Shown here: positions 62,464 to 64,000 of the stretch, piece after piece
Layout: the number at the start of each line of letters is the position of its first letter
How positions within the stretch are numbered: the first letter of the stretch is position 1
DNA from: UBA4844 sp050943255
Lineage (GTDB): Bacteria; Bacillota; Syntrophomonadia; Syntrophomonadales; Syntrophomonadaceae
DNA: 64,000 bases
Direction of reading: 5' to 3'
Assembly (NCBI GenBank): GCA_050943255.1
Contig: JBMNOV010000002.1
Span: 1-64,000, forward strand
Program-made: the position numbers and the translations under genes
Notes under the pieces: generated by a model
What the model was told of the DNA's origin: nothing
Database searches by the model: none
Seen by the model: the letters and a program-made list of their open reading frames with translations, nothing else

Positions 62464-62660
62464 TGAATATGCCTCCTTAACTCATTTTAATTTTATTTTT
62501 AGCAATACTTATTTGTTTTATACAAAAGAACTGTCTCTATACCAGTTTTTTAACAACAAATATTATCTGACACTAATCTTTGTATATGGTATAGGCTGCA
62601 CCTATTTCCTAATAGTGGAATATAATAAAATGTCAAGTTTAAATAAAAAGGGATGATAAT

Positions 62661-63236
62661 ATGCGTCCTAAAAAATTTTATAATCCAAATATGATTACAG
62701 TTAATGGTACCAATTTTATTCTTCTTCCTCCAGAAGGTACCAGTCATTGTGTTGGAATATCCAGTAATCAAATAGTCAAGATTGAAAATTTTCCCCATGC
62801 CAATAAATTGCGTACCCTTGTCGAAGAAGCTGAAGTTATCCAATACCTTAACTCCAAAGGATGCAAAAGCTGCCCTTTTTTAGTTGCTTGTGGGCAACTA
62901 GAAGATGGTAGACCTTATCTTGTCGAACAAAGGATAATACCACGAGGTAAGGCTGTGCTCGGAGAAATACTTCTAGCGGTCTTTGAGCAAAAACTATTAG
63001 GGGTTTACCAAGGGGATCTTCATCCCAGGAACATAATTTTTGATGGCAATAAAACCTATCTTATTGACTATGATCAAGCCATTATGGATGAAAGTATTAT
63101 AAATATGGAAGATGCCGAATTTTTATATTGGATTTCAGAACAAAAGATACCTGCCTACGTGTTCGAAAATCAAGATCTTCAAAATAGTTACCTTGAATAC
63201 GTTCACCTGATATCGCACCTTCCTGGTTACTTATAA
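62661..63236 (+). CDS. Small protein-kinase-like protein
   Basis: 191 residues. Kinase-like motifs appear at the C-terminal side: 'GVYQGDLHPRNIIFDGNKTYLIDYDQAIMD' gives the catalytic Asp and Asn (H-x-D-x4-N layout) and an IDYD in place of DFG. The N-lobe ('CVGISSNQIVKIENFP', 'LVEEAEVIQYL') is reduced. Small RIO/Kdo-like kinases of this kind are common near spore-coat or polysaccharide genes. The gene lies 77 bases before a glycosyltransferase in the same direction. Confidence 0.75.
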   Translation: MRPKKFYNPNMITVNGTNFILLPPEGTSHCVGISSNQIVKIENFPHANKLRTLVEEAEVIQYLNSKGCKSCPFLVACGQLEDGRPYLVEQRIIPRGKAVLGEILLAVFEQKLLGVYQGDLHPRNIIFDGNKTYLIDYDQAIMDESIINMEDAEFLYWISEQKIPAYVFENQDLQNSYLEYVHLISHLPGYL

Positions 63237-63313
63237 ATAATAAATATATTAAATATAAAAATAATGCCCTATGGTATTGTTTTTAAAGAAAAGAAATAGT
63301 AGGAGGGTATAAT

Positions 63314-64000
63314 ATGGGTAATAACCCGATTATAACTATAAACCGCAGAAACTACAGGATTAACGCACCTAAGCAATACGACCATTTCAACACTAGAGGA
63401 GTATCAATAATAACTTGTACAAAACGCCCCAATTATTTACAGAACATTCTCAACAATTACCTGCGTCAAGATTTCAATCCTAAGGAGTTAATTATAATAA
63501 TTAACAACAATTCGATTAACCTAGGACTTTGGAGGAAGCAAACAAGTGAATATCCACATGTCCGGGTGCTTCACCGGGATGAAAAAATTGGTCAAGGTGC
63601 ATGTATCAATTATGCTGCCAACCTAGCATCATACGATTACGTAGCCAAATTTGATGATGATGACTATTATTCTCCCACCTACCTTAGTAATTCAGTAACA
63701 GCTCTAGAAAACAGTGGAGCTGGTCTAGTAGGTAAAGCTAGTTGGTTTCTTTACTTCGAGAACAGCAGAACTTTAGCCCTGTTCGCACCAGGTAATGAGA
63801 ATTCTTTTGTAGAAAAAGTAACCGGAGCCACTATGTTAATTCGCAAAAATATTATTAAACAGATTGGTTTTCGTAACCTTGATGCCGGTGAGGATGTTGA
63901 ATTTTGTCGTGACTGCACCAGGAAAAATATTCGCATATTTTCTACTGACCGCTTTAATTTTGTTGGCATAAGAAGATTAAATATTAACTCCCATACCTGG
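63314..64000 (+). CDS. Glycosyltransferase family 2 protein, partial at window end
   Basis: 229 codons open to the window edge with no stop. The ATG follows AGGAGGG by 6 bases. 'GVSIITCTKRPNYLQNILNNYL', 'VLHRDEKIGQGACINYAA' and 'YVAKFDDDDYYSPTYLSN' give the GT-A fold with the DxD motif (FDDDDY), and 'GATMLIRKNIIKQIGF' plus 'GEDVEFCRD' the acceptor side. It likely acts on a spore-coat or surface glycan with the kinase-like gene upstream. The C-terminus is outside the window. Confidence 0.88.
   Translation, partial: MGNNPIITINRRNYRINAPKQYDHFNTRGVSIITCTKRPNYLQNILNNYLRQDFNPKELIIIINNNSINLGLWRKQTSEYPHVRVLHRDEKIGQGACINYAANLASYDYVAKFDDDDYYSPTYLSNSVTALENSGAGLVGKASWFLYFENSRTLALFAPGNENSFVEKVTGATMLIRKNIIKQIGFRNLDAGEDVEFCRDCTRKNIRIFSTDRFNFVGIRRLNINSHTW

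Overview
This 64 kb window comes from a low-GC, anaerobic, endospore-forming Firmicute of the class Clostridia. The evidence is spoVAC-spoVAD-spoVAE, a spore photoproduct lyase homologue, a four-subunit 2-oxoacid:ferredoxin oxidoreductase, three acyl-CoA dehydratase activase-type proteins, T-box and TPP leader RNAs, and AGGAGG ribosome binding sites with frequent GTG/TTG starts. The activase cluster and the dispersed GGGGAC repeats would fit a Syntrophomonas-like lineage, but that placement is inference. No rRNA, tRNA, CRISPR array or intact prophage was seen.

Layout. 0-3.3 kb: an orphan three-gene cluster of unknown function (a glycine-rich protein, a small acidic partner, a beta-propeller-like protein). 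Two long hairpins flank the propeller gene and a dead copy of it lies upstream. 3.3-5.6 kb: a divergent PspC/toastrack/LiaF-like envelope-stress set. 5.8-6.9 kb: rsgA. 7.3-11.6 kb: a porGDAB operon ending in a degenerate CbiT-like gene and preceded by a T-box leader whose specifier reads as AUC (Ile). 12-13.3 kb: a secreted NlpC/P60 hydrolase. 13.3-16.4 kb: a TPP riboswitch driving a thiamine-precursor ABC importer. 16.5-20 kb: LUD protein, metallo-beta-lactamase fold protein, YjbQ and a coiled-coil protein. 20.9-24.3 kb: a YtrA-type GntR/ABC operon with a matching operator. 24.6-26.1 kb: a helical protein and an SPL-like radical SAM protein that seems to lack the usual catalytic Cys.

26-38 kb is a mosaic of debris between working genes. 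It holds a truncated EamA transporter, a Phd-Uma2 fusion with its operators, two IS3 remnants (one cutting a metallophosphoesterase), a PadR plus FtsW-like pair, a BceAB/RS-like ABC and two-component set, and an AbiEii-type toxin pair. The toxin pair lies in a segment also present at 18.2-19.1 kb, where the toxin side has decayed and yjbQ survives; at 37 kb the reverse is true.

37.6-38.9 kb: yedE-yedF (selenium). 39.1-43.6 kb: a YbhGFSR-like exporter with a TetR regulator. 43.8-45.7 kb: a second YtrA-type cassette. 45.9-48 kb: a stalk-domain protein and an AraC/GyrI-like regulator. 48.3-54.9 kb: a stressosome module (RsbR-like PAS3-STAS, RsbS, RsbT, ATPase-PP2C) apparently feeding a histidine kinase and a REC-GAF-PAS-kinase whose ATPase domain is broken by a one-base frameshift. 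55.3-56.5 kb: a stalk-GH18 protein. 56.6-60 kb: the activase triad. 60-62 kb: spoVACDE. 62.3-64 kb: dodecin, a small kinase-like protein, and a glycosyltransferase that runs off the window.

Shared themes are envelope and antibiotic stress sensing (LiaF/PspC, two YtrA cassettes, BceRS-like system, stressosome), spore biology, thiamine salvage, and repeated insertion and decay of mobile and duplicated DNA.
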